Origin: Perkinsus olseni
Taxonomy: Eukaryota; Perkinsozoa; Perkinsida
DNA length: 64,000 nt
Assembly (NCBI GenBank): GCA_013115125.1
Contig: JABANN010000044.1
Location: forward strand, 1 to 64,000
Reading direction: 5' to 3'
Below, piece by piece: positions 10,356 to 22,800 of this stretch; position 1 is the stretch's first letter; every line of letters begins with the position of its first letter. The notes under the pieces were generated by a model. The model was given only the letters and a program-made list of their open reading frames with translations. It did no database searches and was not told the DNA's origin. Made by a program: the position numbers and the translations under genes.

Positions 10356-13300
10356 CTAACTGCCTCCAACAGCCTCTCCTTCAGACCAGCGGAATCCGAC
10401 CAGGCAACCGAAGGTCGTAGAACCTACCGTGAGCTCTCTCCGCGTCGGAGGCTGCTTCGAGGCGTCCTCCTCCGAGGCCTGCGCGCGGCTCTTCCTGAAT
10501 TCTTCCGCAACATCGTTGATGGTAGCAGAGAATGATTCCACCATCGTACCTGATACCACCGCCTCCAGGCCTGAGAGGAACCCCAATCGGTGCCTACCAG
10601 CGGACCCTTGCCTCTCTGATCCATATGCCGCGTCTTCCACTGGTGCGATCGACAGCTCATGCGAAGTCCCAGCCTCAGCCACTGCTGACGACTTCCTCAC
10701 TGACATGAGGTGGGCTCAGTCCGCAGGGGAGGTCGAGTAGATAATAGCCCGGATCGGAGGGTACAACCAGTCCATCAGCATGCCCCCCTACCTGGAGTAC
10801 CGCCATCAGTTGATAGCTCCTTCAGAGTTTGGTCCCACTGTACTGCACCACCCCTACGGAACTTTGGATGGCACAGATGCTTCAAAAAGATAGTCTTGGA
10901 AATGGGAGACTCCCTATGAACAACGAAACCTCAGAAGGTTGGTCCCTAATCAAACCGCCTACATGCCCTCCACCACACTCTGCTCGATGGCCCTCCGTGC
11001 CGAGACGATGTCTGTCATCTTCCTTTCGAGGACCTCCGCCAGCGTTAGGAGACCCAAGTTCGTACCTCAGGGAAGTCAACTATCGCCAGCACTGGTGAGC
11101 CACCAGCATCATACGACATCACTCGGGGCAGCGGTGACGCAGACTAAGGTCGAGTCTCTATCGTATAACCACAGGTGGTCAGTCCAGGGCGAAGTCACGA
11201 GTACACTGTTGCATCCCAACCGAGCTACTGCCCGGCAGTCAACAGCATAGACCCTCAGTAAGAGCGAGTCCCCCCCACCGAGAAAACCCATCAATCCCGG
11301 TCCCTACTGCAATGGCTCAGAAGATCTTTCTGCATCCTCAGTGGTGTGAGGGCCAGCAACCGGCCGACAACACTCTGTTCCTTCGCCACCATGGCGTCTC
11401 TCTGCTGCCGAAGATATCCCCTAAGATGCCATGACCCTGGCTCACACACTCGCTACACCAGCAACAGTGGGCTACATTATCCACGCATCGACGCGTCTCT
11501 CGTCTGCACAAGGGCACAGGACCGTCAGGAGGGTTCGCAGGGATACTAACCCCATCCCACGCACGCCCCCTCTGATACCCATAAACCATGTCTTGAACCG
11601 CGATACCTGGGAGCATCAATCATGTTCCCAATGGGAAAGCTGTATGCTCAGAAGATACGACCATTTGGCAAGAGGTGACGGCCTCCTCGCGCCCCAGAAG
11701 GAGAGCTGCTATCAGCACAGCCATCCTGAACTACCTTGTTGCAAAGCTCTCGGTGCAGCAACGGCATTCCAGCATCTTCCACTCTCACACTACCATCCCC
11801 CAGCAGGGTCGACCTCCCTCGTTCGTACAGACGACGGAACTCAGACAGGAGGACTTGCCGATACGAGCCGTCGAATGTCCTGCTCATCACGACCACTGCG
11901 GCATCGGTAATATGGAGGACAACAAGGGCCCACCTCTCGGATGTCGCCTTCATGAGGACGAGCATGTTCACGGCTAAGATCACTTCATACATATTCAAAA
12001 ACTGGCAGTCCTCCAGTGGACCATGCGTAGTACACGCCGGGCGGGGTCCTGCAGAAAGGCGATGCAGACGATGAGTGGTACCGGCAAAAATCACCTTCAA
12101 GGCTGTCGCCTGAGAATGTCGGGTCATCCAATTGGATCCAAGAAGGACTGTCCATTCCCACCCCAAGGGTAGCAGCAGCAGTAGGAGGAGGAGGAGGAGG
12201 AGGAGGAGGAGGAGGAGCCGCAGACCTGATCGTAATAGCAATTGAGATCTTTGGGAGCAGCGAAATAGAACGTCAAGATACTATCAGCCGTGACGAGAGT
12301 GATTCGAGACGCACATGGCACTCTGAATGCACTACTCCCATTCGGGCAGTACCTGGTCGAGGGGAGAGCCTTCAAAATCTTTTCCAAGCCAACTTGTGCT
12401 CCACTCCATCGCACCACTTCAAGAGTCGATAGAGAAGCTGTACGGGGCAGATCGTCGAACGATAGGTATCTAGAGACGAAGGGGATCACAAGCGGCCATC
12501 GAGACTCATCCACCCGCTCAGTACAGTGAAAACGCAGACTAAAAAACGCAGCAAAGAAGATAGACCAGCGGATGCCCGGACCTACAACGCATCAGCCACA
12601 ATTCCCGCCAATTCTCCCCGACTGACTTCTTCGCCGAGTCGACGAACTTCATCAGAGGAAACGCCAGCTTCGATTAATACTCGAGAGGAGAGGGTGACCA
12701 GCGATCGTAAAGAGTTGGCCGCCAGGAGTACCTCGAAAGTTGGGATGTTCAGCAGCACTGCCGCGACGAATGACCGGCATCCGCTACCACCAGCCCAGTG
12801 CAAAACAAGTAGAAAGCGTGACACTCAGCGATCAAGTGTTTGGTTTGGTCTTGCATGGGTTGAAGCCAGCTTATACAGGCTAGACCTCAGTATAATAGCG
12901 TCATCATCGTCAGAGGATCCGCACATGGACTACCATCAGAGTTAAAGCACTACTTCAGCGTAACGAGCTAAGCGCGCAATCCCTAGCTCGCTGCACCCAG
13001 GTTCAAATCCCCCTTCCAGCATCTCACCACTTCCTCATATGCCAGAACCCCGTCCTTATCGAAGTCGAACATCCCAACAAGAAAGCCCATCTTGGCTGCA
13101 TCGCTCAGTCTGCGGCTCCACAGTGCTCCTACCGCTAGCAGCTGGTGCATGTCAACCCGCACATTTCCCGCCTGATCAGAACCCTCCTAGACGGCCGCTT
13201 GGGTTCGCCTACCTTGGCAAGCTCAGCGGCAGTGTATACCCCTTTGTAGTGAAGCATGCATGCCAACTTCCTACTGCCCTCTACCGCCAGTCCGAGGAGT

Positions 13301-13480
13301 TGTCCGGCCGTTCCCTGGCTCAACAATGGCCCTGCAAATACACTATCCTGTACTGCAGCGACTAGAGCTGGCGCTCGCCTTTCCTGCAGTGCTTCACGCA
13401 GTGAGTGTAGAGTTCACACAACTCCTCCTGAGACTTGGCCTTGAAGACATCCAACTCCGCCACGGTCACTCCCTGAATCA
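10356..13480 (-). CDS. EF-hand containing, intron-rich protein of unknown function
   Basis: The clearest element is a canonical EF-hand loop, MFDFDKDGVLAYEEVV, at about 13030-13085, so calcium binding is likely. Upstream are VTVAELDVFKAKSQEELCEL and GLAVEGSRKLACMLHYKG, then GVYTAAELAKV. Downstream, GVSSDEVRRLGEEVSRGELA joins through a 47-nt GTAGGTCC...TTTTTTAG intron to RVDESRWPLVIPFVSRYLSF. Later blocks contain SERWALVVLHITDAAVVVM and MVESFSATINDVAEEFRKSR. The intron after the EF-hand exon (from 13027) carries an antisense tRNA-like T-arm. An (AGG)n microsatellite lies at 12183-12217. The blocks may be one large protein or two; limits are approximate. Confidence 0.4.
12183..12217. repeat. 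(AGG)n microsatellite
   Basis: About 35 nt of AGG/GAG triplets. It gives false poly-Leu and poly-Ser frames on the minus strand and probably lies in an intron. Confidence 0.95.
12958..13027 (+). repeat. Family (a) tRNA-like piece, antisense to the EF-hand gene
   Basis: On plus: CCCAGGTTCAAATCCCCC (T-arm and B-box like) preceded by an ACGAGCTAAGCGCGCAATCC stretch. It lies in the intron that starts GTGAGATGC right after the EF-hand exon. Confidence 0.6.
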
Positions 13481-13755
13481 ATAGCCGAATTCGATGCTAC
13501 AGCCGCCGCTATCGTCAAAAGACCTTATTAACGTGATGAACTATCCTATTTTGGATAGCACACCATCAAGGAACGCCATAATGCACTGCATAGTCAAGCG
13601 CATTGACCGACTCGACGGTCATAACATCACCATCAATGATCCAACCCAGCTTGGGCACCTGGCACTGCTCGGCCCTCCTACCTTCACCTTCTCCCTGCCT
13701 TCTAGAGCTGATACCAGTGGGTCCAACATCGTACTGTGCTCAGACCCCATACCGC

Positions 13756-13809
13756 CTTATGACCATAACACAGACAACTCAACTACCCGACGGCGCGCCA
13801 CAAAAATAC
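13756..13809 (-). repeat. Family (c) intron
   Basis: A 54-nt intron opening GTATTTTTGTGGCGCGCC and ending GTCATAAG. Confidence 0.65.
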
Positions 13810-14642
13810 GCCCTCCTCGGATTATCACAACGCAGCCCTCAAAACCCTACTGGAAATACAGAATGCACACTAAGACGTAGTCGTGTTGGTCGCCTTGAGT
13901 AGTAGTATATGGGCCGCTTGAACTGCTGCTACCGTACCCGAGATCATCACACTACACTTCCATCTAAGAAAACAGAACATAATGCAGGGAAGCAAGGGAG
14001 TGAAACTCAACTCAAGACGACAGCGCCAATGACCCCTCCCGACCACCTAGCTTCGAAATAGTAGCATCATTGCAGTGTCTGTCGATCTCTATGCGCTATT
14101 TGGCATTCACCTTCTCATCATACACAACAAAAAACTGGTCTGACACCCGTGCCTTGGCAAGTCGCGATTGCGCCATCTCGAGCCACAGTCACGACGTACT
14201 GATGCATAACAGTAACCCCTATGATGAATATAAGCCCTGCACTTTCAAAACAGTATAATACTGAAAATTGCCGCCGACCCACTCATATGGTCAACAATCC
14301 TCAAAGTACGATACTCCGTTATTACTTTGCTGCTAGCTCTTGTCGCGTCATGAGCGTCCCAGTAGTGGACATGATATCATTGAACTCGCCATTATTCATA
14401 ATCTTCTCCACTGCCTCCCTCTCGATATGACACTCAATCATACAGTGTGACTTCATCACCGCCAACCCTTCCTCCGCACCCTCCTGGATCGCGGCTGATG
14501 ATGACGCTGATGGCTCGGCAGTCGACAGGGCCATTTGAACCGTCCCAAAGATTTTACTCCCCCACCGGTAGAGTTCACCCGAATTGATCCCACACGCAAC
14601 AATTCGCAGTCTCTCCCCAGTACCGAGAAAGAAAAAATACAC
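13756..14642 (-). CDS. Unrecognised coding fragments between the EF-hand gene and the ubiquitin-like gene
   Basis: The longest exon (14642-14322) encodes RIVACGINSGELYRWGSKIF, then QEGAEEGLAVMKSHCMIECH and REAVEKIMNNGEFNDIM. It starts in an intron-like tract, not at an ATG. Further downstream a small exon (GFEGCVVIIRGG) precedes an intron at 13809-13756 that opens with the family (c) sequence, followed by GSEHSTMLDPLVSALEGREK. I cannot tell whether these belong to one gene, or whether they are the 5' end of the EF-hand gene. No domain recognised. Confidence 0.3.
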
Positions 14643-14725
14643 AAGTGTCCTAGTAGACCAGAATATCAGCCTCTATGCAAGTAGCGCTCGCCCAGGTAAT
14701 CGATATTGCTCTACTGCATACCTAA

Positions 14726-16593
14726 CTACTCGCTTGGAGGTGGTGCTGGTGCGACAGCCATGACCCCGTTGGCCTGTTGTTGTTGTAGGTCGTCTTGCGT
14801 ATTTCCTCCTTCCTCCTCATTCTCTTCCGGCACTGGCTTGGTCTCCTTAACCCTGTTGCATTTATTAATACGTATACCGCCTCGCTTCTTCAACTTCAAG
14901 CGGATGCGATCTCCAGAGGAGAGGTTGTAGTAGGCAAGCGTCTTGCTGTTGTCACTGAGGGAAAGTGGGAAATGTGGCGGTCGCACCACCCAGAGTGGTC
15001 GTGTGACGACCAGCAGTCCGCGAACGCCCAATCTATAGATAATCCACAGAACCGTGCAGCAGGACTCCGCTCACGCAAGCTTCGGTTATTGAACCCAATT
15101 GCTGGACGCTCATTCGCAATGTCCACAGGCGCCGAACAAAATTACCCATTTGAACAAAACGTTCATGTACCACTCATCCACCGTTCTTACTTGAGCACAC
15201 CCGTCTCCCTCACAATAAGCTTCATGACGCCAGCCTTCCATCCCTGGGCCTTAGCCTCAAGCATGGACTTCAACTCGCCAATGGTCATACGCATACTCAA
15301 GTCGTCTATGACTATGTTGTTGGGCGAGATCTGACCCTTCTGACGAATCGGCGCCGGAATTCTCTGTATTATACGTAGTGATAGAGTTTCGCCTACCATG
15401 CACAAAATCGATCACCTGATCGATTCGACACTCTACCTTTTCTGGCGATCCAGTTCTCTTCCGACATCAGATCGACTCCCAACGGCCGTCTTATGCACAG
15501 ATCCCGCATGTGACCTCGCCAGGGATCGATCGCCCCGAACCCACGAACATCCAGCTCGCCCCTCTTCGCCTTATCACACGTGGAGATGATGAAGCCAGCC
15601 TTGGAATGAGCGTTCAGGAAAAACGCACTAAAATGAAACACATCTCAGCGGAGCGAAACATGAAAATTGAACTCCATTTCCAGCTTCAAATATATTCATA
15701 GCACAATCCAAACTTGCCCTCCGAAAAGGCCTCCCAGGAAACCAAAGCCCCGAAAACCTCAACGCTCCCAGTGTGAGATGTGACCACCCAGCACTTAGCG
15801 CGTCACTAGCAATTACTGACTACCCGTAGACTCATGTAAGATCACAGTGTCGAAGAGAACGCCCTAATCCATGATAACCCACCCGAGTTATATTACCGAT
15901 CGGCATCCAGATGGTCCGTAACCTTCAAGAGAAGCTCCGGCGAAAGCGACTGCATCACGACCACACACTTCAAATCCAGCTCGCCTGGACGCAGTGTTCC
16001 ATCTGAAAATACTTCATACCACTCCCCTCCCAAATCTATCTCAAGTATTACCCTGAGACCTCGCCGCTGAGTGCAATGCGCGCGCCTCGGGTCACCATGG
16101 CAAACTCTGACTGCCTCCTCAGCTCACCCACCCCCATTTCAAAATTCCCCATAAATTCGCGCCACTCGCCCCAGATACTAATACTACCTTCAAGGTACTT
16201 GACTATTCTATTCCTGACATTCTTGGGTAGGAATCGTGCGGCGTTCATCGCTGCGTCATCACCAAACTTGTCGAGCTCCGGGCAGTAGCTATCAGGCTGT
16301 GTTCCGATCCCCAACGGCGTGTCATTTACAGGATTCCACTGCATGCCGACGTACGTATCACGGTCACCTAAGCTCGGCCAATATTTGACCGCTGCGCCAC
16401 GAAATTACCGCATCTTACTGAGGACTTTCATCTGCGCACACTGTATGTGTTTGTTCCTCTCCTCAGGTGTAGCCAGTGTAGTCTCATGACCATTCCCTCC
16501 CGGTATTGGGTAGGCCTCTCGCTTAGCCGGCGGGCCGGAGGCGATCACACCACCAATGCCGTTGTTGTTCTGGTCCATGTTAATGGAACTCAT
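14726..16593 (-). CDS. Protein with C-terminal ubiquitin-like domain, SF3A1/Prp21-type
   Basis: It starts at MSSINMDQNNNGIGG (16593). Exon 1 ends at 16409, and a 70-nt intron (16408-16339) opens with the family (c) sequence. The next exon has WNPVNDTPLGIGTQPDSY, FLPKNVRNRIVKYLEGS and ELRRQSEFAMV, followed by ILEIDLGGEWYEVFSDGT. The C-terminal part is ubiquitin-like: NNIVIDDLSMRMTIGELKSM, GVMKLIVRETG, then KTLAYYNLSSGDRIRLKLKK ending in RGG, the pattern of the C-terminal domain of splicing factor SF3A1. A 50-residue acidic/Gln tail follows, with a TAG stop at 14728-14726. I do not see SF3A1's SURP motifs, so the N-terminal part could belong to a different gene. Its neighbour BRR2 is also a splicing gene. 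Confidence 0.4.
16339..16408 (-). repeat. Family (c) intron in the ubiquitin-like gene
   Basis: A 70-nt intron opening GTAATTTCGTGGCGCAGCGG. The run TGGCGCAGCGG also fits a tRNA A-box, hinting at how families (a) and (c) might be related. Confidence 0.7.
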
Positions 16594-16892
16594 AACAGGA
16601 ACCCAAGCTATCGGTAAACGAGGTCACAATAAATCACCACCCTCACAGATTCCATCAATGGTACTGCTGCGCGGGACAAAATTCGATAAATACCTTCTAC
16701 CGCAAATCCACCACATCACTTGAAAATTCGTTATCAACTACACAGAGCTTTCCCCCGCCACCGCCAAAATTCACGATTTCCCCAATCCCCGTCCCCTCAA
16801 CACCAGGCACCACAGCCATTATTGCGTAAACGTATCGTCCAACTTCCATCGGGAATTGTTATCATTAGTAAAGAGTCTTCCCCAAAGCATCC

Positions 16893-19800
16893 TCATACAG
16901 CCACCTCTACCTCATACTCATGATCAGCTCCCATGAAACTGTCACTCATCAAACACCTGAGGCAACCAAAGATTCTCCATCAGGTCTCTCACAGCCCTTC
17001 CCTATTACAATGTATACGTGTACTTTCCGGGCTTCTCAGGTAGTCTGAACTGCAGCTTAGCCTTCACTTGCGCCTTATTGATGGTCACACGTCGGATGGC
17101 GACGAGACTGTCCTTCATACCAGCAACCAACCACCAAGATTCCTCCTTCTCTCCAGGGTAATACCTGTTGTCAATCAACATCCCAAGGTAAAGGTCTGCT
17201 ACTATCAACATAACCTACTTAGCGTACACAGGTACGAATCCGGCAGTCTTATCGATCACGCCAAGATCGCCATCTCGCTCCAAAACCACCGGAATCTGAC
17301 GCGAAGAAGAGCCAATAAATATCCGAAGGATTCAACACGGAAAGCAAGCGTACTCCATAACACCAGAATAGCCGCGGAAAAGTCACAACCGGCACTCCTT
17401 AACTAACTAGTTGCGGGCAGTTCACATGGTCATGCAGAAGATGACCAGTCCGCAGGGTCCACGCAGGAGGATCCCCTTTCCCCTCAATGGTCCTTACTGT
17501 AACGGTCTTGCCATCCTTAGATTTATTGACCTTATACTCCATGTTAATGCTCGGGAACTGGTTACACGCCTGGGCCACTTCGGCCACTTGGGACTCGGAA
17601 AGGTTGCGGAACAGTTTATTGCGCTTGTCATCATCCAAGTCCAAAATATCAAGCACATCTTCAACCTAAGATACAACCATGAATCCGAAAATCGCATCGC
17701 TCCGCCGTCATTTTTACCTTCATCTTCTTAGCCTCATCCACTATGTCCTGGTTAATGTACGGCAACTGCATCAGCAGGCTGGTCTCAGGTCCCATCGCCT
17801 GGACGACCATTTGCGACAGTTCCATGGCACGAAGAGCCACTCGGTACCTAGTCAATATCGATCATCAGAGCGCGCGCTAAACCATCCCCCATTGCATACT
17901 ACCATTCATGACTCGCCACCACATCCACCATGGCCTGGATGAGCCTAGTGGAGTTGAGTAGTATCGTACGTTGATCCGCGGCAAGATCAGATCCCGGAAG
18001 TCTCTGTCTTGCCAGATGGGCGTGCAGGAGTATGACACACTTAACCATCGGGTCTCCTTGCTTCAGCTTACTAGTCTCAACCGGTACCTTCAAAATCAAC
18101 AATCAGAGCACACTATTATTCTAGCACGGATGCCAAATCGATCAAAATGGACTACATCCGACCTCAAGATACCCCTCACCTTGAGACGCTCAGCCAGAGC
18201 CCTGAGTGTTCCCTCTTCACCAGGTCGGACAGGAATCGACTCGAACTCAGTCGCTCCGCAAAGAGCTTCCACCAACGCACGACGCTTGCTCGTCCGAGTG
18301 ATGTTGCGTGAGAAGATCTCAATAGTAGATGGCCGGGTGTAGTAATATCTATGAAACGGTTGATCGATTTCAACAATCACTACACACACCCCAAAACCTA
18401 CGCTGCAACCATGCCGAGGTTCGTGCTGCTAAGGGTGATCTCATCTTCGCCAATTTCCACGCAGCCAGTCTGAGCCAGGGCATCTGCTGTCGACTCGATG
18501 ATCTCAGAAAGGAAGTCAGATATATCTTGCGGTGACACACCCTAAAAAATAAATAAAAATCGCTTCGCTCCGCCCTCGTCGTATTGTCATATCCCCACCT
18601 GTAGGGAGTAGTAATTCGGGTTGCGAGTGATTCTCCTGTAGAAGAAGGTCCATGTGAGCCAATCCACAGCGTCTTGCTTGTTCTCGATCGTACCAGACAC
18701 AACCTGAGATTAAAAATCACCACATCCCCCCCTCAGAACGAGAAGGCCTCGGGACACGGACGAGGGGCAGAGCGTTCCGGCATTCGATCGATACATCAAT
18801 GAACCATCGGGCAACCTACTCTCACTATGACCACGGACTAGGAGTAAGATAGTGAGACCCAAGAACCCACCTCAGCATTGAGATGATCCGTCAATTTCTG
18901 ATCCAACTGCGACTCCACCGGCATGGGCTCGTATATGAACTTCTTATAGTAATCCTTCTTGGTGGTAGGGCACAGCAGTGCGCATCTGCGAGGAACAATC
19001 AGCTTCGCTCCGCTGCAGCCCTTTGAAGATTTACGTTGCATGATCATCTATGCCCGGTCGGCCAGCGATAGACATCATCTCCACCACATCAGCAACATCG
19101 TAGTCGACATAACGGCGTTGTCTGATAAAGAAATGCACAATGCTGGGATCGAACCCACGGCCTCCACAACAGCGGTACCTCGCATCGTATTTAACAGTGT
19201 CCATCACCACAACCATCCTGCAGCCTGCATTACGTGTCTGCGGCAGTAGACCCCAAGCAAGGTCCACCGTCACTACCATAATCTAAAGAGAAACACCTCA
19301 GCCCGGAATCGAACCCACAACCTTTCTTACTTGTACAGCACCGCTCTCGAATAGCTCCATTAGACCATCTCTCTCCCTACTGCTCAGACCTTCATGCATG
19401 TACCCAATGCCATGCATCAAGGACGTCACCAATCCCCGCTCTCGAGTCTTCCATCCATACTCCTTAGCCAGACCCTCTATATGCTCCTTCATCGCCGTTT
19501 CAGACAAGTGACGGAATCTGCACGCATGCACAACAAGATACGCCCAGAAAAGAGCATCAATGGGGTCGTTTAATAAACCAATTCGGAGACTCTGAAGCTA
19601 TTCTTTTTTTCCGCATTTCACGAGTAATTATCAATTTCAGAATTGCTTTATTGAACAGGGGGATCATCAAACGGTTCGTTTCACAGGCCTATCACCGCAA
19701 CTACCTGTCAGGGCTGTTATCAGCAGTAGCTTGAAGCATGAGATCAGCGGCCACCATCCGACTCTGTCGGCGGTCGCCAACAAATACCACAACAGGCTGA

Positions 19801-22800
19801 GTCGGAGAGTTCGCCTTGATAAGGTTGTATCTGCGAACGATAACGGCATTCATGAACCGCTTCGCTCCGCTAAGGCGTTCTCACGTTGGTCTCGTCATGG
19901 CTGCCATCCTAGCATTCCTGCTGTAGATATCATAACCGTGAATGATGACCTTCACCGGCACCGCGCGGATCTTGGTAGGGAAGTTGAATTGGGAGGACAC
20001 CGGCGCACCCATCCAACCACCAAGGTCATTGGCATTCTAAGGAGATATAAAATACACTCGCCACGATTCGTACTCGGGACCCAGCTCAGCAAGACCTAGA
20101 GGTGTACCACCGGAGCGAATTATATTACTGAAATCGATGCCGCCAGTCCGATGATCCTGCAGGGTTTGAATGCCTCTCCACTCTCAGAAGCTTGGGCCGA
20201 CAGATTGGAGGTGATGTATCTGTTGATAAGCGCGGCGGTATCATCATCGAACGACCACTGCAAGTACGTGAGGCCCTACCTCATCCTCGACACGCAGACT
20301 TCCATAGTAGCGCCAACACTTGGATGGTTGAGGAGATGCAAATCATCAGCAATGAACAAGGACACCTACAAAGGGATACGTATCTCATCTCCATGCTTGC
20401 GAAATACAAAATAAGTCAAGCTGTCCCTAACTACCTGCTGCACGGGCTTCCTAGTTCTCCACCTTCTCGATATCATATCCCAATGCTCTGGAGTTGTAAT
20501 CACAATATGTGATGAATCCAACAACTTCAAATCTTGTGACGCCTCGCCTACCATAAATCCCCATACTCGCGATCTTCTCAACCACTGATTCGAGCAGTCG
20601 ACGCTTACCGGTGAGCTTAGTGACTACACACCCTAGGCCTTCGACACCGAACTTCCTCTGCCAATCCGTCAACCTCAACTCCGCCAACCGTTCAAACGGA
20701 CACATATAGACACACCGTTTGATCTGATACAAAAAGAGCAAAACATGCATCGCTTCGCTCCGCCATTATTACCTCATATTCCTTTAGCATCCTCAATACG
20801 GCAAATTCGGCGCACTGCAGCTTGCCCGAGTTGGCCGGGGCGCACAGGAGTGTGTTGTCGTCACTTTGGAACATTTGAGTGAACGTCTGCGTCTGTATCG
20901 GATTGAGCTTGCCAGCTACAAAGAGAAAAGAGGCATGTACGCAGTAAGGCCATACCACTCCTTTCCCTACTCGCGCCATAGAACACTTGCTCTGCCTTAG
21001 GCCATTTCAGTGCAGTGATAGGCAATGGCATCAGATCCAGCAGCTCAGTCTCCGGAGGATTCCGCTCCGGCAGGATCAACCGACGGAAGTTAACCGGCAA
21101 CAAAGATTCCGCACCGATCCACCTGAACCAGGTCAACCTCGCATCTTTGCGTATCCTTCCCTGTGCGCAACCCACCTATCAGACACGCATCTGATGAAAT
21201 AGTGGGGCGGCATCGGATCAGTGATGGGCACCGTGAAGGTGAGAGTATGCTCTTGGTCAGCTTGGGACTGCCTCAGCACAAATAACTCATAGTAGAGGAT
21301 GGTCTCTTGCTGTGTATCCTCTACGAAGATCCAGAAGGGTTCAGTAGAGGAATGCACCTAAGCATACCATCATCGGCAACCCGCTCACCCCAGTGAGACC
21401 AAATCCATCAGCAATCATTCGCGCCCTACTACCTTAGAATCGAACTGGAAATCCGGGGTCAGGGTTAGCTCGACCAGAAGGCAGCTGCGGGTCAACGGCT
21501 GCACGTAGGCGGCCAGATCCAGTTTAGGGAATTGATGGACGTACTTGTAGATATGTTTACCTACATTGGGCATTAACAACCCGAAGATCCCGGGTTCGAG
21601 TCCCAGAGTCTGCATTATTCTCACCTAGCTTAGGTGCCCTCAGGAGTTCGCCGATTTCGTGAGGCTTGTAGTCGTAGTACTGTTCGAAGCGGATATCCTT
21701 CTTCTCAATCTTGCGCAAGATATCCTGAGAGTCGATCAACATCGCAACTTAAGTCCACTCATGCAAGATACGGAGTAGGTCGAGTTCAGTACCTCAGGGA
21801 TTTCTTTGAAGTGTCTCAAGGGAGTCTGCACGCTCCAGAAACGCTTCTCCACCACTTTGCTCCACAGAAGTGCCTTCTTAGCAAGATCAGCCCAGCCTCG
21901 GCGCAGGGCAATCTCGAAGAGAGCTCGGAAGATACGCCCCGCAGACTGCTCCACATATCTGCGAAAGGAGTGGTATGAACGCATTAAAAATATCACCATG
22001 AATTCTCATCAATACCAAAACGTCGGCATCTTAGGACGGAAGATCTACGTAAGGTAGGAAATACTACTACTTGGCCATGCAGATACGAAGAGGATACTAC
22101 GCGTGTACGGAAATGGTTCGATATTGCATATTAGTGCAGTACGGAACGAGGGAGTGTGAAAGCCGGTACACCGACGAGAGCGCTCGTACCACTACCAGCA
22201 ATGTCGACACTTACACCATATCTGCCTGTAGAGCAAAGCCTTCAAGAGGCAACCTAGAGATGTATGCCTGGAGGAGGACATTGATCTTAGATCCAGTCTC
22301 CTCAGCACCACCCTTCACTGGTATCGGAACCTGTCAAAGATACTACCATAGTCATGATCCGACCTAAAGATACTACCTTCTCCACAAGTTTGCTCAGCTC
22401 AACCTTCTCCTCCTCCCTCACAGGGATGTACTTGAACTCCGAGCTCAAGGAGAAAAGACGTAGTAGCTCAATGTCCGACATACGAGGCTTCAGATGCTGA
22501 TTATACACAGCCATCGAGGGATACCTGAGTTGCAATTGTTATGGTATGGCTACTGAACACCCATCCTGGTCGTCCTACTTAATATAGTAGTGAGCGGCAA
22601 CTCTTCCCAAGGCTGTGATGTGGCATTGCCCTGTCCTCTTGTCATACTTAACAAGGCCATTCTTATCGAGCATAGTCATCGCTGCGTGGCAGAGGTTAAC
22701 TCGGTGCTGAAACAAACAACGGTCATCTTCTCCGGAGATGGGCGACAAACGAGTAACCAGTGACGCACAATAATGATCCAACCTCACAGGAAGAGCGGCT

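Noticed and set aside
11648-12241. Minus-strand frame beginning with poly-Leu
   Set aside because: The Leu run is the (AGG)n microsatellite, probably intronic; only the part downstream of it looks coding.
19331-19372. Apparent 5' half of a tRNA next to the 19283-19330 intron
   Set aside because: These bases encode conserved BRR2 residues ([13 protein letters not shown]), so the tRNA-like reading of the exon is coincidental.
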